33,535 nucleotides of DNA from Pseudomonas viridiflava. Its GTDB lineage: Bacteria > Pseudomonadota > Gammaproteobacteria > Pseudomonadales > Pseudomonadaceae. Every line of letters begins with the position of its first letter. Positions within the stretch are counted from its first letter, which is position 1. Position numbers and translations under genes: made by a program. Of this stretch, positions 32,357 through 33,535 are shown in pieces. Location: contig NZ_UTBG01000233.1 in NCBI RefSeq assembly GCF_900580675.1, forward strand, positions 1 through 33,535, written 5' to 3'. The notes beneath the pieces were generated by a model. It was not told the DNA's origin and made no database searches. It saw only the letters and a program-made list of their open reading frames with translations.

Positions 32357-33061
32357 CTAATTAATAAATGTCAATAAATCACGCATGTCGGAAAACGCTG
32401 ATGCGCCGGCCTCGGTTAATAGCCGGTGTCGCTCGGGCGGACCAAAACCCAACACTTTGATATTCGCGGCCACCGCCGCCTGAACGCCGGTGACACTGTC
32501 TTCAACCACTAGCGCATCAACGGGATCAACGCCATACGTCTCGCAAGCCGTTAAAAACACCAGCGGGTCCGGTTTCCAACGGCCCAACTCATAGCAACTG
32601 AATATTCGCCCTTCAAAGTAAGAAAACAGCCCTGCGATACGCAGGCAATGTTCTATCTTGTTGCGGGGCGCACTTGAGGCTACGCAATACGGGACGTCTA
32701 ACTTCTGCAGCACTTCAACAATGCCCTCGGTGGCTTTCAAGTTGCGCGTCAAGGCCAAGAGCGCTTGCTGGCGAAAGTCCGCTTCAAACTGACCACCTAC
32801 CTTAATATTCAATAACTGTTGTGCTTCTTCCAAACACGCGGCGATCTTGCGCCCACGAAAACGCTCGATAAATTCCTCAATATCTAATTGTGCAGGGCCC
32901 AATGCATGGGCATTTAACAGAGTGATCAACACGGACAGGGTAATTTCTTCGCTTTGAACTAAGACACCGTCGCAATCGAAGATGACTAACTTGGGCGTGC
33001 CGATAAAGGCCGCCGCTTGTTCCTGATCCGGTAGTTCTCCTATAACGGCCGAAAGGCACAT
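32357..33061 (-). CDS. HAD-family phosphatase (subfamily IA)
   Basis: A 234-residue haloacid-dehalogenase-type hydrolase with all four motifs: FDCDGVLVQSE (nucleophile D29, acid D31), ASSAPRNK, KPDPLVF and VVEDSVTG. The helical cap after motif I puts it with beta-phosphoglucomutase/sugar-phosphatase-like enzymes. It most likely dephosphorylates the sugar phosphate made by the transaldolase-like enzyme or isomerises it. It is first in the eight-gene operon. A TATAAG lies only about 9 bases before the ATG at 33061, leaving little room for a ribosome site (AAGAGA only); the transcript may be nearly leaderless. Confidence 0.9.
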   Translation of the reverse strand: MCLSAVIGELPDQEQAAAFIGTPKLVIFDCDGVLVQSEEITLSVLITLLNAHALGPAQLDIEEFIERFRGRKIAACLEEAQQLLNIKVGGQFEADFRQQALLALTRNLKATEGIVEVLQKLDVPYCVASSAPRNKIEHCLRIAGLFSYFEGRIFSCYELGRWKPDPLVFLTACETYGVDPVDALVVEDSVTGVQAAVAANIKVLGFGPPERHRLLTEAGASAFSDMRDLLTFIN

Positions 33062-33068
33062 AAGAATC

Positions 33069-33134
33069 TCTTATAGGTGGCCCCGCGATGACTGCCGAAC
33101 TACCAACGGAGCGGGTTGAGGTGTGCCTATAAGA
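33069..33134. promoter_or_regulatory. Inverted TCTTATAGG/CCTATAAGA pair in the operon promoter region
   Basis: Two 9-base identical elements face outward at 33069-33077 and 33126-33134. On the minus strand the first provides TATAAG just upstream of the HAD start, and could be a -10 box or operator half-site; TTCGGC 18 bases further upstream is a poor -35. The rest of 33062-33315 is AT-rich toward 33170-33230 with no nameable element, and also holds the promoter of the divergent SDR gene. Confidence 0.35.
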
Positions 33135-33315
33135 CACGCGGCGAAAAACCCTGTCAAACGCTTTTGAACGGTTTTTTAGTATCTTTCAGTTATTTTTTAT
33201 AGTTCTGTTATTCCATTTTCCACCATGGTTGTAGTCGCTAAAATCACACCGGTGAACTTCCGTTGCGCCGCGTCAGTCAGCTACTTGAACTCACGATTTC
33301 AAGGCTGGGTGGGCA

Positions 33316-33535
33316 ATGCGTATCTCGTTGGAGCAACAAGTGGCCCTGGTGACGGGTGCCAGTTCCGGAATCGGTGCCGGCGCGGCCAAGGCCCTGGCGC
33401 AAGCCGGGGCGGCGGTGGTGCTGAATTACAACAGCCAGGCCGCACCGGCCCAAGCCCTGGCAGAGCAGATCAACGCCGAGGGCGGCCGGGCAATCGCCAT
33501 CGGCGCCGACGTCTCTAAAGAAGCGGATGTAGAAC
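33316..33535 (+). CDS. SDR-family oxidoreductase, 3' end outside the window
   Basis: The ATG at 33316 opens MRISLEQQVALVTGASSGIG, a classical SDR N-terminus with the TGASSGIG cofactor loop, followed by AAKALAQAGAAVVLNYNSQ and AEGGRAIAIGADVS. An N after the second strand suggests NADP(H) use as in glucose-1-dehydrogenase-type SDRs. The frame is open to the window edge (73 codons visible). It is divergent from the biosynthetic operon with a 254-base gap; a link is possible but unsupported. A GGGTGGG precedes the ATG as a weak ribosome site. Confidence 0.88.
   Translation, partial: MRISLEQQVALVTGASSGIGAGAAKALAQAGAAVVLNYNSQAAPAQALAEQINAEGGRAIAIGADVSKEADVE

Noticed and set aside
33225..33518. 97-codon plus-strand frame at the window end
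   Set aside because: Out of frame with the clear SDR start at 33316; the SDR frame carries the TGASSGIG motif.
1..33535. tRNA, rRNA, CRISPR array, insertion sequence or transposase genes
   Set aside because: Looked for on both strands; no convincing tRNA-like, direct-repeat-spacer or transposase pattern was seen.

Overview
The window looks like chromosome of a Pseudomonas of the P. fluorescens group. The reasons are high-GC coding with C/G-ending codons, a REP-type palindrome doublet of the kind common in these genomes (1546-1635), a HrpL-type promoter box, and gene families typical of that group. Identifications come from reading protein motifs and gene order; no database was searched.

Layout. 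(1) 1-1508: the 3' part of a chemotaxis receptor. (2) 1659-4250, minus strand: two small secreted PepSY-type proteins, an OmpR-type regulator and a histidine kinase in overlapping order, closely resembling the BqsRS/CarSR locus of P. aeruginosa, with a matching tandem box upstream. (3) 4407-5918: a patatin-like hydrolase and queD, closed by a clear terminator. (4) 6113-9948: a cytosine-use operon (codB, a PucR-type regulator, codA) behind a good sigma-54-type promoter and a perfect palindrome. (5) 9958-15749, minus strand: an orphan type VI secretion island made of VgrG, a DUF4123 adaptor, a lipoprotein (probable immunity) and a class-3 lipase effector. (6) 16050-18377: a DapF-like protein in which both catalytic cysteines are serine, divergent from an MFS transporter. 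(7) 18387-20974, minus strand: two HrpK/NolX-like proteins and a small protein behind an exact HrpL box, so probable type III secretion substrates. (8) 21068-25051, minus strand: fecI-fecR-fecA ferric-citrate signalling and uptake. (9) 25143-25787: a CGNR zinc-finger regulator. (10) 25885-33061, minus strand: eight tightly packed genes that look like a small-molecule biosynthesis and export operon. (11) 33316 to the end: the start of an SDR oxidoreductase.

The strongest candidate for an undescribed system is region 10. It runs HAD phosphatase, transaldolase-like, sulfotransferase-like, SDR, saccharopine-dehydrogenase-like, glycine/sarcosine-type N-methyltransferase, MFS exporter and APS kinase. 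Six of the seven gene junctions overlap or are within 10 bases. APS kinase would supply PAPS to the sulfotransferase, and the other enzymes could build, oxidise, aminate and N-methylate a sugar-derived core. The product is unknown to me. Second is the HrpL-box cluster, where no secretion apparatus genes are nearby. Third is the serine-for-cysteine DapF homologue.
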